From Sulfodiicoccus acidiphilus (GTDB lineage Archaea > Thermoproteota > Thermoprotei_A > Sulfolobales > Sulfolobaceae), in NCBI RefSeq assembly GCF_003967175.1, contig NZ_AP018553.1, positions 930,001-994,000 on the forward strand: DNA of 64,000 nucleotides, written 5' to 3'. The notes beneath the pieces are model-generated. The model was not told where the DNA came from, ran no database searches, and saw only the letters and a list, made by a program, of their open reading frames with translations. Positions within the stretch are counted from its first letter, which is position 1. Each line of letters begins with the position of its first letter. The translations under genes were made by a program, and so were the position numbers. This document shows, one piece after another, positions 38,898 to 47,783 of the stretch.

Positions 38898-39644
38898 GTG
38901 CTACAGATCTTGCCCAACATTTACATTGAGTCCGACGTCCCGGCTGTCTATTACGCTGGCCTCGATGCCATAATTCTTTCTGACGTCCACATCGGCTTTG
39001 AAGAGGACATGCAGAGAAAGAAAGTCTATCTACCACGAGTGCAGAAGAAGCGTTTCTTGAAGATCTACAGAAGGGCACTCGAAGTCTTCAAGTCAAAGAG
39101 GTTAATAGTGGATGGCGACATGAAACATATTTTCGAGAAGATAGGTTCTCAAGAGAGAGAGGACCTGCTTGAGATTTTCTCGGCGCTTAAGGAAGATGGA
39201 ATCGACGTCAAGGTGGTAAAGGGAAACCACGACAACTACATTACTGTGGTGACAGATAAGTTCGATAATGTAGAATTGGTTGACGAGTTAATTGATGGAG
39301 ACATATTAATAACACATGGTCACAGACCATTTAAGCTGTCAGAGGGGAAGGTTGCAGTAGTTGGCCACGAACATCCTAGAATATCCCTGAGGGATAGGTT
39401 AGGGTTTAATAGGAAGCTACAGTGTTTCCTTGACGTTCCGCTAAGAGACGGGGGCAGGGTGTTGGTTCTCCCAGCGGTGGGAACGTACCAAGCGGGAAAC
39501 GACGTTTCATTAATCCACAACAACTTCCTTTCACCTACTTTGAGGAATTCGGCCGTTCTCGAAGATGCCAGGCCGTATGTCATTATCGAGAACCAAGGGA
39601 TTATGGAGTTCCCACCCATGGGTGCGTTGAAGGACATACTGTGA
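38898..39644 (+). CDS. Calcineurin-like metallophosphoesterase
   Basis: 248 residues. Metal ligands in ILSDVHIGF (near residue 30), GDMKHIF (near 75), KGNHDNY (near 110), ITHGHRPF and VVGHEHPRI. GTG 38898; divergent from dphB across a 39-bp promoter region. Substrate unknown; similar archaeal proteins are annotated as ICC-like phosphoesterases or nucleases. Confidence 0.88.
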   Translation: MLQILPNIYIESDVPAVYYAGLDAIILSDVHIGFEEDMQRKKVYLPRVQKKRFLKIYRRALEVFKSKRLIVDGDMKHIFEKIGSQEREDLLEIFSALKEDGIDVKVVKGNHDNYITVVTDKFDNVELVDELIDGDILITHGHRPFKLSEGKVAVVGHEHPRISLRDRLGFNRKLQCFLDVPLRDGGRVLVLPAVGTYQAGNDVSLIHNNFLSPTLRNSAVLEDARPYVIIENQGIMEFPPMGALKDIL

Positions 39645-40012
39645 CAAAGCGAAGCCGAGCCCCACCCCCAACGGTAGTGGGAAAGTTGGTCTCATCAAGT
39701 CTACGGTAATGAGAGGACCTTTAGACATTTAGGGTCAAAGTTCTGTTCCCCACTTCCCCACATTTCAGTCTAGTAATTCGTATGAGGAATCTTAGGCCTG
39801 AGCTAGTCCATTAAATTACAAAAATTGAAAGCTTTCCTCCCTCCGGGGGCGAGGATGATAATTTAAATATTTATTTTTACTTAATTTCTCTAACGGCTGG
39901 GAGGATTAATACGATCAGAACGACTGTTTCGATGAAGATCGCCCTCTCAGATTCCCTTCTAGCCTTAGTAACAACTATGTGAAAACCCTACGTTTCGTCA
40001 TGTTCTAGTTTT

Positions 40013-40222
40013 AAGGAGAACGTAGAAAACCCAGAAGAGAAGGAAGTCTCAAGAAAAGTCCATCAGGAGTTATATGAGAAATTAAGGAGTGAATATAATC
40101 TGCCTTCAAAGGCTGCTGAGGATTGTTATAAAAATGTGTTGGTAATCTATAAAGGATGGTTTAATAATTCTAAAAGTGGTAGGTTTACCCGCGTATATAA
40201 GCAAATTGTCTGGCTAAAGCCG
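40013..40222 (+). pseudogene. N-terminal fragment of IS605-type tnpB
   Basis: About 70 in-frame codons (ELYEKLRSEYNLPSKAAEDC, then YKGWFNN, then VYKQIVWLKP) that match the start of crenarchaeal TnpB by memory. No start codon in position and an abrupt end at 40222 where the IS607-type insertion begins. The homologous continuation (PKASYTLDLDKM) reappears at 42124. Confidence 0.7.
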
Positions 40223-40282
40223 TTGTCAACAGTTTTCAATATACCGTAAAGTTTATATTATTTCATCATAAACTCTTATACA

Positions 40283-40860
40283 ATGCTAAGACCTAAAGAA
40301 GTCTGCCAACGCTTAGGGATATCCTATGCGACACTTAGAGAATACGTTAAGAAGGGTTACATTAAACCAGTCTAGAGACTGGAAAGTGGAGGTTCAGAGA
40401 GGAGGACGTAGAGAAGTTGATGGGGATTGTAAGAAAGAGGAAGATCCTTTACGCCAGGATATCATCGAACACACGAAGAGACGACCTGGTAAACCAAGTG
40501 AAATATTTACAAGAGCAAGTAAAGGACTACGACCAAGTGATAACGGACGTAGGTTCCGGGTTAAACGCGAAGAGGAAGGGATTCCTAAAGCTGTTGAGGA
40601 TGATACTGAACAACGAGGTGTCGAAAGTAGCTATTGCATACTCGGACAGACTTGTGAGGTTCGGTTTCGAAATAGTTGAGGAGGTCTGTAAAGCACGCAA
40701 CTGCGAGCTCGTGGTGTTGAACAACGAGGACGAAACACCAGAACAGGAACTAATCGAGGACTTGATCTCTATACTAGTATCGTTCGGCGGGAAGCTATAC
40801 GGAATGAGGAGTCATAAGTACGAGAAGGTGAAGGAGTGCGTCGAGGAAATTAAGGCTTAA
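40283..40860 (+). pseudogene. tnpA: IS607 TnpA serine recombinase, frameshifted
   Basis: ATG 40283 opens a MerR-like HTH (MLRPKEVCQRLGISYATLRE). It stops at TAG 40373. One base later in frame, ETGKWRFREEDVEKLMGIV continues into the serine-recombinase domain (YARISSNTRRDDLVNQ, with the catalytic Ser in RISS), open to TAA 40858. One missing base near 40370-40374 explains this. The downstream part could start alone at ATG 40420 but would lack the DNA-binding domain. Confidence 0.75.
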
Positions 40861-40897
40861 CTCGTTTCAGGAGGAGTACGTTTACCTAACGTACTCC

Positions 40898-42103
40898 ATG
40901 AAGAACGATGAGAGGGAGGAGAGTGAAGTACTACTAGAGAACTACAGAGTCCTACTACAGAAAGCATTGGACTGGTTATGGGATAGGACTAAGGTTGAGA
41001 GGAAAGAAGTGAAGAATGGTGAGAAAGCCACGAAGGTCAAAGTAACCTTACTAAAGAAGAAGGAGGTGTACAAGACGTTGAGGGACGAGTTAGAGAGGAT
41101 TAACGTACTAGCTTCCCACTACGTTGACGAGGCAATAAACGACGCTTATTCCGTGTTGAGGAGTTGGAGGAGGGCCGAGAAGGGAAAAGCGTTGAGGAAA
41201 CCTAGACTGAAGGAGGTTTACGTTAGGGTGAAGTCGACGCTTAGGAAGGTTGATGGTGAGAGCGTAAGGATCACCGTGAGACCTTACGAATACGTGAACT
41301 TCTCTTGGTCTCGCACTTGGTTTTCACGAAGAGTTAAAGGGCTTGAACTAGGTGAGCCCGTGATAAAGGAGGACAAGGTGTATTTACCGTTTCGTTACAA
41401 GTTACCTCGGTTTACTCCCATAGATTTCCTAGCAATCGATAGTAACCTCTACACGTTGGACGCATATGACGGAGAGAAGTTCGTCACATTTTCCTTGAAG
41501 GAGTTGTACAGTTTGAAGTATGGTGTGGAGTTGAAGAGGGGTAGGATACAATCTTTCGCTTCAAAGCACGGTAGGAAGGGGAAGGAGTTGTTGAGGAAGT
41601 ATTCCCATCGAGAGAGGAACCGCGTGTTGGATTACCTTCATAAATTCGTGAACAAGTTGCTGGAAATGTATCCCATTACGATGTTCGTCGTCGAGAAGTT
41701 GAATAAGCAGGGGATGTTTGAGGATGCTAACCGTAAGCTGTCCAAGAAGATTTCCAAGACCGTGTGGAGGTCAATTCATCGCGTTCTAAAATACAAGGCC
41801 CCACTTTACGGTTCCTTCGTTAAGGAGGTGAGCCCGTACCTCACGTCTAAGTCCTGCCCCAGGTGTGGACGGGTTTCCCGAAAGGTCGGCGGGACTTTCA
41901 GGTGTGGGAGGTGTGGGTTCACACTAGATAGACAGTTGAACGCGTCACTTAACATCTACCTCAGGATGTGCGGGTTTCCCCACGTCCGCGACATTCCACG
42001 GGTGTGGGTCGGGGTCACCCCGCTAAGGGGGCGGAGGGGTGTGAACGGGTTATCCCGGGACTCTGGTGAAGCCCAAGGGTTGAGGATCGATATTAAATTA
42101 TGA
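40898..42103 (+). CDS. tnpB: IS607 TnpB, RNA-guided nuclease, apparently intact
   Basis: Cas12f-like ancestor nuclease guided by omega-RNA. 401 residues. All RuvC acidic residues are present: D181 in LAIDSN, E266 in FVVEKL and D344 in LDRQLNAS, with the zinc finger C320, C323, C336, C339 between. ATG 40898 is the first start in the frame; the open frame extends a little upstream without a start. Longer than usual by an N-terminal basic helical region. Its partner tnpA is frameshifted. Confidence 0.9.
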   Translation: MKNDEREESEVLLENYRVLLQKALDWLWDRTKVERKEVKNGEKATKVKVTLLKKKEVYKTLRDELERINVLASHYVDEAINDAYSVLRSWRRAEKGKALRKPRLKEVYVRVKSTLRKVDGESVRITVRPYEYVNFSWSRTWFSRRVKGLELGEPVIKEDKVYLPFRYKLPRFTPIDFLAIDSNLYTLDAYDGEKFVTFSLKELYSLKYGVELKRGRIQSFASKHGRKGKELLRKYSHRERNRVLDYLHKFVNKLLEMYPITMFVVEKLNKQGMFEDANRKLSKKISKTVWRSIHRVLKYKAPLYGSFVKEVSPYLTSKSCPRCGRVSRKVGGTFRCGRCGFTLDRQLNASLNIYLRMCGFPHVRDIPRVWVGVTPLRGRRGVNGLSRDSGEAQGLRIDIKL

Positions 42104-42123
42104 AATCCTATGAAGCCCAAACC

Positions 42124-42470
42124 CCTAAAGCTAGCTATACTCTAGACTTAGACAAAATGGTTGTTAGGATAACAAGTGTTGGTAAACTTAAATTCTAGGC
42201 TATCCTGGGAACATCAAGGAGTACTTAAGCAGAGTTGGTGGCAGGCTAAAAAGCACGGTCTACTAATTGAGAATGTTAATCCTAAAGTTATCCTTAGGTA
42301 ACTTACCCTAAGTGTGGGCAAAAATTAGTGAAATTTCTCATCGTCGGTTTAAATGCTCTTATGGTTATGAGAATGATCGTGACGTTATAGTCATTATGAA
42401 CTTAAATGGGAGGGTTTCTCCGACACCCTCGACTGCCCCTCAGATGAGAGATGTAACTCCGAATCGGTGA
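42124..42470 (+). pseudogene. C-terminal fragments of IS605-type tnpB
   Basis: Begins with PKASYTLDLDKMVVRITSVG (the continuation of the piece ending at 40222). It then passes through frameshifts to WWQAKKHGLLIENVNPK, traces of the zinc finger, and the intact end [27 protein letters not shown] at 42468. The last 65 bp also form the two paired RNA stems seen in copies A and B (42410-42415/42425-42430 and 42438-42442/42468-42472). Confidence 0.7.
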
Positions 42471-42620
42471 GGAGAACTCTTCCAGGGCGGGGAGGGCCAG
42501 CAAATGAGAGACCACTGGAAAGAGGCACCAAGCACGCACTAACAGAACCCAGCGAGAAGTGGTGAACGTCGACGGAGAAGAAACCCTCAGTGGGCCATGG
42601 ACTATTAGAAGGGTGAGCCC

Positions 42621-42690
42621 TTTATAAACTAGCTTATAAGCCATTTAACATAGCTTATAAGAGGTGGGTAAAATATACCCTTATAAACCC
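42621..42690 (+). promoter_or_regulatory. tbp promoter with four TATA-like boxes
   Basis: TTTATAAAC (42621-42629), TAGCTTATAAG (42630-42640), the identical TAGCTTATAAG 21 bp later (42651-42661), and TTATAAACCC (42681-42690) just before ATG 42691. The middle box is at the right distance for a leaderless mRNA starting at GTG 42664. The third overlaps the start and could let TBP bind its own gene as a repressor. Confidence 0.6.
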
Positions 42691-43257
42691 ATGATCAATA
42701 TAGAGAATATTGTAGCGACAGTGACGTTAGAACAGGGGCTTGACCTCTATGCCATGGAGAGGAGCGTCCCAAACGTTGAGTACGATCCAGATCAATTTCC
42801 TGGACTAATATATAGGTTGGAGTCTCCAAAGGTGACCTCCCTTATATTTAAATCTGGCAAAATGGTTGTAACAGGCGCCAAGAGCACAGACGAGCTAATA
42901 AAAGCGGCAAAAAAGATAATCAGGTCTCTCAAGAGGGCTGGAATAAGCATAACTGGAAAATCGAAGATACAGATCCAAAACATAGTAGCCTCGGCCAATC
43001 TCCACCTTCACGTCAACTTAGATAAGGCTGCCTTTCTGCTTGAGAACAACATGTATGAGCCAGAACAGTTCCCAGGTCTCATATACAGGATGGATGATCC
43101 GCGAGTGGTGGTACTGATATTCAGTAGCGGAAAAATGGTAATAACGGGTGCGAAGAGGGAGGAGGAGGTCTACAGAGCAGTCAAAAGGATATACGATAAG
43201 CTCGTGGAGCTGGAATGTGTTAAACAAGTGGAGGAAGAGGGGGAGCTAGAGTTCTAA
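42664..43257 (+). CDS. tbp: TATA-box-binding protein
   Basis: General transcription factor binding the promoter TATA box. 197 residues with the two direct repeats characteristic of [21 protein letters not shown]...[32 protein letters not shown], and the second [19 protein letters not shown]...[31 protein letters not shown] (each shown in parts). It has an acidic C-terminal tail (EEEGELEF). GTG 42664 gives the family N-terminus ([13 protein letters not shown]); ATG 42691 would be shorter. Convergent with and overlapping the kinase gene by 12 bp. Confidence 0.97.
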   Translation: MGKIYPYKPMINIENIVATVTLEQGLDLYAMERSVPNVEYDPDQFPGLIYRLESPKVTSLIFKSGKMVVTGAKSTDELIKAAKKIIRSLKRAGISITGKSKIQIQNIVASANLHLHVNLDKAAFLLENNMYEPEQFPGLIYRMDDPRVVVLIFSSGKMVITGAKREEEVYRAVKRIYDKLVELECVKQVEEEGELEF

Positions 43258-44088
43258 TCCCAAAAGTCTCCCCAGACCTTTAGTAATTGAATTGCTGGGC
43301 TTAGCTTCGATAGAAGTTAGTTGCTTCTTGAACATTTCGGTGTAAATATGAGAATTGAACATGCCGCCATGGTAGTAGACTACCTGAGAGTTAACCTTTC
43401 TACAGACGCTTTCAACGTTTCTGGCCAGTTCCGTCACTCCTTGCTCCACAGTTAAACTAACTTCTTCATCATCCTCCACAAGCTCGAGTAAAGCTGGAGC
43501 AAAGGAGGCGATCCTATCTTGGAAACAGGAGTTGTTATAGAGAAACTCGATCAATTGCTCCTCTGTGGAGAAACCAATTGACTTAGATACCTTTCTAGAA
43601 GGCCTGACTCCTTGAAACTCTAGAAGGGCAAGCCTCAAGGCCTGACGGCCGAGCCAGAATCCGCCTCCCACGTCGCCGACCAACCAACCTCGATCTGCCA
43701 TAACGTACCTAGATGAACCATCATAGCCGTAAGCAATAGTTCCAGTTCCCGAAATCACTATACAGCCCGACAGCGCGTTTGAGAGAAGAACCACATGTGC
43801 GTCGTGCTCAACCTTGACTAAACTGGAAACATCAGATAGTCCCTTTACGATGAGCTCTGTGGCTCGGGTTCTTAACCTCTCTGTATCTAAACCGGCCAAC
43901 GAGATTGCAATTCCTTCTAGGTGACCGAAACTCCGTCCAATTTGGACTATCCTCTCTACCGCACTATCCAGACCTACTGTAGAAGCACTACTACTGGGAA
44001 ATGATGATGACGAAATGTTCATACCGTCATATAAGTATACCTTTGTTGACGTTCCACCACCATCCATCATGAGATACTTGCCTACCAT
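43246..44088 (-). CDS. BadF/BcrA-type sugar kinase (N-acetylglucosamine kinase/hexokinase-like)
   Basis: 280 residues of the ASKHA ATPase fold. Phosphate-1 motif MDGGGTSTK (residues 8-16), [11 protein letters not shown] near 110, [11 protein letters not shown] near 138, and YYHGGMF near 240 for adenosine binding. This matches archaeal GlcNAc kinase or hexokinase of the BadF family. Substrate not determinable here. ATG 44088. Confidence 0.8.
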   Translation of the reverse strand: MVGKYLMMDGGGTSTKVYLYDGMNISSSSFPSSSASTVGLDSAVERIVQIGRSFGHLEGIAISLAGLDTERLRTRATELIVKGLSDVSSLVKVEHDAHVVLLSNALSGCIVISGTGTIAYGYDGSSRYVMADRGWLVGDVGGGFWLGRQALRLALLEFQGVRPSRKVSKSIGFSTEEQLIEFLYNNSCFQDRIASFAPALLELVEDDEEVSLTVEQGVTELARNVESVCRKVNSQVVYYHGGMFNSHIYTEMFKKQLTSIEAKPSNSITKGLGRLLGLEL

Positions 44089-44237
44089 TAACTATAACTA
44101 ATGAGTGACCACTAAATTAAGTGTTCATTTTCTCTAACTAGAGGACAGTCCACGAGGACAGAATAGCTCAAGTCAAAGAAGAAAGAGATGAGTCAATTAT
44201 AAAAACACGTAGAGAGATACCGCTTTGGGTAAAAACT

Positions 44238-44432
44238 TTGAGCACTAAGCACGGAAAATACATCTATGTTGAAACAGGAGAGCGGGACTACGTCAAGATT
44301 AGGGTTCTCAAAGGAAGAGAGAAGGAAACAGAAAAATACGTAATGACTAGCGTAAGAGTAAACAGGGTTCCGCGTGGTGCTCAGAGAGTAAGTAAAGAGT
44401 CTCTTCCCGCAGAAGTGAAGGCTCTGCTCTAA
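44238..44432 (+). CDS. Small basic hypothetical protein, 64 aa
   Basis: Not recognised. TTG 44238, with a TATA-like ATTATAAAAAC at 44198-44208 upstream. 64 residues, Lys/Arg-rich with alternating beta pattern (YIYVETGERDYVKIRVLKGRE) and a short C-terminal helix (KESLPAEVKALL). Size and charge resemble crenarchaeal chromatin proteins, but the sequence is not Sul7d or Cren7, so no claim is made. Confidence 0.55.
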   Translation: MSTKHGKYIYVETGERDYVKIRVLKGREKETEKYVMTSVRVNRVPRGAQRVSKESLPAEVKALL

Positions 44433-44846
44433 CTGGACTCTGTCGTGAAAAGTCTGAAATCCGTTGGGAGAAGATTTAAGTTGCGAAATAAGGAAAGTCT
44501 TTCTCTTTAGGGTATTAGCAATAATAATTTAAAAATGAACTCTATTCTCAGTGGCACTATTGCTCCTCTTAGGCTCGAAGTAGGGCTCTATGTGAGTGAG
44601 GGAAAAGTGAGCCTATCTCTTCTTATGGGATCCAGAGGCAGACGAGGGATCTCGTAGACTTGGTGAATTGTCGACCAACAAATGAGGTGGTTCTCGGTGT
44701 CTTGCCACTTAACCGGGTTTATAACCTCGAAACCATGTGGGAACTATGAACCGTCTGGAAGAGAACCTTTTCAGTGCAAGGAGAAGTCAACTACATTAAT
44801 CCCTTTTACGGTTTCGGTTTTCACCCAACTACGTCTTCATGCAGTG
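44433..44846. other. Intergenic, no gene recognised
   Basis: 414 bp between the small basic protein and the Pus10-like gene. Stops occur in all frames. A TATA-like TTTATAAC lies at 44719-44726 and a few short hairpins are present. I see no RNA gene or mobile-element end with certainty. Confidence 0.5.
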
Positions 44847-45944
44847 TTAAACTCGATCTGATATATTAGAAGTTTTTGACTGTTGCATAATTCGTTTGAA
44901 TTTACCTTCAGCTATCACCAAATCTACTGATAACACCTCTATGTTCATGTCATCAAGCCTACTCTTCAACTCCTCTGGCCCGGAGACGACCAATGTAATG
45001 TCATATAAAGGACCCGCCAAGTGAAATGACCCAGCAGGAGGCGCGTCAGACACTACGGTTACTCTATACATCCTTTTGGAGGGAGGGGCGGAGAATAGGA
45101 GCTTTCTATGCTTTCCCCTCAACTCCCCTAATTTGAGCAATCTAAAACAACTCTCTTTGGGTTCAATGTATTGGCCCTTAACCACAACTGGATAGTCTTC
45201 AAAGATCCGAGTCTCTGATAGCTCGGAGAAAGGAACTGAAAGCCTTGCCCCAATCGAACTCTCTAAGGACATGGGAGAAGTAGAGGCCCAAGATGATAGG
45301 CTCACCCCTCTACAGAAGCGTTTGTAACTAACGAGCAGCTCTTCCCTCTTTCTTAGAACTTGCAGTTCCCCCGTCTCTACTTGATATAGTAACTCCACTT
45401 CTGGGTTCTCGAAGTCTGGGAGGAAACCTTCCTGACTAAGGATCTTACCCACCTCCCTCTTTAGCTCGTTCTTAATGCTCTCGTAGAATAGTCCCTTTTC
45501 CTTAGATGTGAACTCCAATTCCCGGCCCTTCAGTTCACGACCTAGTTTTACCCCCAGAAGGAACCTCTTGAATCCTTGATGCTTTAGCACCATCCTCGCC
45601 TTATTAGTGAAATCTACCTTCATCCATTCTATCTTCCCACTACAGAGCCAACACGGCCTAGGCTCCATATCTTCCCCGAAGTAGAAGCGGTGCAGATCTC
45701 TTGCTAGCTCTCCAGTATTCACAAACAGCTCCTTAAGCTGGCAGAGATTAGGGATCTCATGGTCCTTGACTTTCCTGTCAATTTCCATAAGCAGAGTAAG
45801 TTTGATAGCCTTCCCCCTCTCGGCGTTGCTATGACCTCTACCGAGGGTCGCAAAAGCCCTACCCAAACAACTATCGCAGAGACTGTACGTAGAAAGGAGG
45901 TGGAAGGCCTTACTCAACACCTGTCTGTCCGAACAGCTTGCCAA
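44847..45944 (-). CDS. Pus10-like THUMP-domain protein lacking a recognisable catalytic motif
   Basis: 365 residues. N-terminal zinc motifs (SLCDSCLGRAF; PRPCWLCSG) and a THUMP-like domain (FKRFLLGVKLG) match the N-terminal half of the tRNA pseudouridine synthase Pus10, and YKRFCRGVSLSSWA resembles its linker. The catalytic Asp motif (usually GREDVDARML or similar) is not found; the C-terminal part (VVVKGQYIEPKESC, YRVTVVSDAPPAGSFHL) is different. Overlaps srp54 by 35 bp. Possibly a Sulfolobales-specific derivative. Confidence 0.7.
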   Translation of the reverse strand: MASCSDRQVLSKAFHLLSTYSLCDSCLGRAFATLGRGHSNAERGKAIKLTLLMEIDRKVKDHEIPNLCQLKELFVNTGELARDLHRFYFGEDMEPRPCWLCSGKIEWMKVDFTNKARMVLKHQGFKRFLLGVKLGRELKGRELEFTSKEKGLFYESIKNELKREVGKILSQEGFLPDFENPEVELLYQVETGELQVLRKREELLVSYKRFCRGVSLSSWASTSPMSLESSIGARLSVPFSELSETRIFEDYPVVVKGQYIEPKESCFRLLKLGELRGKHRKLLFSAPPSKRMYRVTVVSDAPPAGSFHLAGPLYDITLVVSGPEELKSRLDDMNIEVLSVDLVIAEGKFKRIMQQSKTSNISDRV

Positions 45945-47253
45945 GATCCTTCCTCCGCTTCATGGTCTTCAACATCTTGTTTATCATTTCATAATGGTTA
46001 AGTAGTTCTCGAATATCCTCTGGTGTAGTGCCTGAACCTTTAGCTATTCGCCTTATCCTACTCTTATCAATCACTGATGGATCGTCCAACTCCTTGTAAG
46101 TCATGGAGTTCATGATCGCTAGCCACCTTCTCATTCTCTCTTCTGTCATTTTGAGGTCCTCCTGAGTGGGTAGTTTAGGGAGCATATTCAAACCAGGTAT
46201 CATCTGGAGAACTTTGGACAGGGGGCCCATTTTCCTTATGGCGTTTATCTGCTTATATATGTCCCTGAGGGTTATCTTTGTCCTCCCACTCATGGCTTCC
46301 TCCATCTTCTTTTGGACTTCATCCAATTCTCCCGTCGCCCTCAGTTTCTCAAGTATGGCCTCCAAGTCGCCCATTCCCAATATCCTAGAGACGAATCTCC
46401 TTGAGTTGAAGATCTCTAAATCTTCCACTTTTTCTCCAGTTCCTACGAACTTTATAATAGCTCCAGTGGCGGCTATGGCAGAGAGTGCTCCACCTCCCTT
46501 GGCAGTGCCGTCCAACTTGGTTAGAAGGATTGAGCCTATCTTAGTGGCCTGATTGAACTTAGACGCTAGATCGAACGCCTTCTGCCCTATCGAGGCGTCC
46601 ATCACAAGGATCACCTCGTCTGGAGACACTGCATTAGATATCGACTTCATCTCCTCCAGCAGTTGCTGTTCCTCACCGTACCCATGTCTTCCAGCGGTGT
46701 CTATGATCACCACTTCAGCCCTCTCTCTGAGGGCCCTCTCTTTACCCTTGGAAGAGACAGCTACGGGATCCTTGGAGTCTGGTTCGCCGTAGACTGGAAC
46801 TCCTATTTGGCGCCCTATTTGAGTTAACTGTTCGAGGGCAGCGGGCCTGTAAGTGTCAGCCCCAACTAAGAACACCTTGTAACCTCTCCTTTTGTAAAAT
46901 AGAGCCAGCTTACCAGCTGAAGTAGTCTTCCCACTTCCCTGCACTCCGACCAACATGATAACGTAGGGAAGCTTAGGGGGATTGACGAACGGTCGAACAT
47001 CGCCTCCAAAGAGGGCACTCAACTCGTCGTAAACTACCTTAATGAACCATTCCCGCCTCTCTATGGCGGAGGGAGGTCTCTCCTCTCTCAGCCTGCTTCT
47101 TATTCTTTCCGTTAGTTGGGCAACAAGTTTAACCTGCACGTCTGCTGAAATGAGGGCCTTCTGAAGATCCTTGATGAAGTCCTCCACGGACTTCTCGTAA
47201 ACGTTACTGCCAGTTAGGAACTTCCTTACGGAATCCTTTAGGGAATCTAACAA
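45910..47253 (-). CDS. srp54: Signal recognition particle 54 kDa protein
   Basis: GTPase that binds SRP RNA and signal peptides and delivers ribosomes to FtsY. 447 residues: N domain, G domain with VGVQGSGKTT (103-112), DTAGR near 187 and TKLDG near 245, and the Met-rich M domain at the end (MGPLSKVLQMIPGLNML). No SRP RNA gene was seen in this window. Two bp after the aIF5A stop, same strand. Confidence 0.97.
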   Translation of the reverse strand: MLDSLKDSVRKFLTGSNVYEKSVEDFIKDLQKALISADVQVKLVAQLTERIRSRLREERPPSAIERREWFIKVVYDELSALFGGDVRPFVNPPKLPYVIMLVGVQGSGKTTSAGKLALFYKRRGYKVFLVGADTYRPAALEQLTQIGRQIGVPVYGEPDSKDPVAVSSKGKERALRERAEVVIIDTAGRHGYGEEQQLLEEMKSISNAVSPDEVILVMDASIGQKAFDLASKFNQATKIGSILLTKLDGTAKGGGALSAIAATGAIIKFVGTGEKVEDLEIFNSRRFVSRILGMGDLEAILEKLRATGELDEVQKKMEEAMSGRTKITLRDIYKQINAIRKMGPLSKVLQMIPGLNMLPKLPTQEDLKMTEERMRRWLAIMNSMTYKELDDPSVIDKSRIRRIAKGSGTTPEDIRELLNHYEMINKMLKTMKRRKDLGKLFGQTGVE

Positions 47254-47254
47254 A

Positions 47255-47650
47255 TCACTTTACCCTAACAATTTTCTTCCTGTTCATTATAACCCAATAC
47301 TCCACCTCAGCTCCTGGTTTTATCTTATCCTTGAACTCCTCTTCGGTTGGCATGTCTATGTCGAAAGTCTCGTAGGTCTCCAAGTCCATGAGCTGTATTC
47401 TGTCGCCCGTGTTAGCCAAGATCTGGCCTATGTGTTTCTCTACTATAGGAACTTCCACTTGTTGGTCCACTGGAGCCATGAGAGTCTTCTTGGCGTTGTT
47501 GAAGACGCTCACTGCCACTACGTTGGCCTTCGCAGCTCCATGCTTCCCAGTCTTCGCTTTAGTTATATCGACCACCCTACATGGCTCACCGTCTATAATT
47601 ACGTAACTACCAACCTTGAGCTCGCCGACCGTAGTGTAATTGACGCTCAT
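47255..47650 (-). CDS. eif5a: Translation factor aIF5A
   Basis: Hypusine-containing elongation factor that relieves stalls at polyproline. 131 residues from ATG 47650 ([16 protein letters not shown]); the frame extends 10 residues upstream but this start matches the family. Hypusination Lys36 in TGKHG. C-terminal OB-fold with [19 protein letters not shown]. Its modifying enzyme, deoxyhypusine synthase, is at 50777-51712. Confidence 0.96.
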   Translation of the reverse strand: MSVNYTTVGELKVGSYVIIDGEPCRVVDITKAKTGKHGAAKANVVAVSVFNNAKKTLMAPVDQQVEVPIVEKHIGQILANTGDRIQLMDLETYETFDIDMPTEEEFKDKIKPGAEVEYWVIMNRKKIVRVK

Positions 47651-47783
47651 GATTCCACTATCTGACAGTCCGTACTTCACTTAAAACTCTTTCGCGCTCA
47701 GCGCTTTGGCCCCTCTTCACAGCTAGGTGTGGGTTCTATCATCACAACGCTAACTTAATTACAATGAGGACATACATAAAGCC

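Larger units (their letters stand above)
40221..42123 (+). mobile_element. IS607-family element (tnpA serine recombinase + tnpB)
   Basis: About 1.9 kb inserted into an older tnpB: host sequence ends ...LKP at 40222 and resumes PKASY... at 42124. It carries a MerR-HTH/serine-recombinase tnpA (frameshifted) and an intact-looking tnpB. Ends were set by where the host reading frame breaks; they have no obvious inverted repeats, as expected of IS607. The 3' region after the tnpB zinc finger (42000-42090) is GC-rich with hairpins, a likely omega-RNA. Confidence 0.75.
39824..42500 (+). mobile_element. Decayed IS605-family tnpB element, split by an IS607-type insertion
   Basis: Left-end hairpin (CCTCC...GGGGGCGAGG, 39836-39854) and TATA-rich leader at 39855-39890, a tnpB N-terminal piece (40013-40222), the IS607-type insert (about 40221-42123), a tnpB C-terminal piece (42124-42470) and a right-end hairpin at about 42478-42495. 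The middle ~130 codons of tnpB are also lost, so the element decayed by deletion, insertion and frameshift. 39645-39823 before it holds no gene I recognise. Confidence 0.65.

Noticed and set aside
39645-39823. Possible short gene after the phosphoesterase
   Set aside because: Only short frames without start signals or similarity; contains direct flank of the mobile element.
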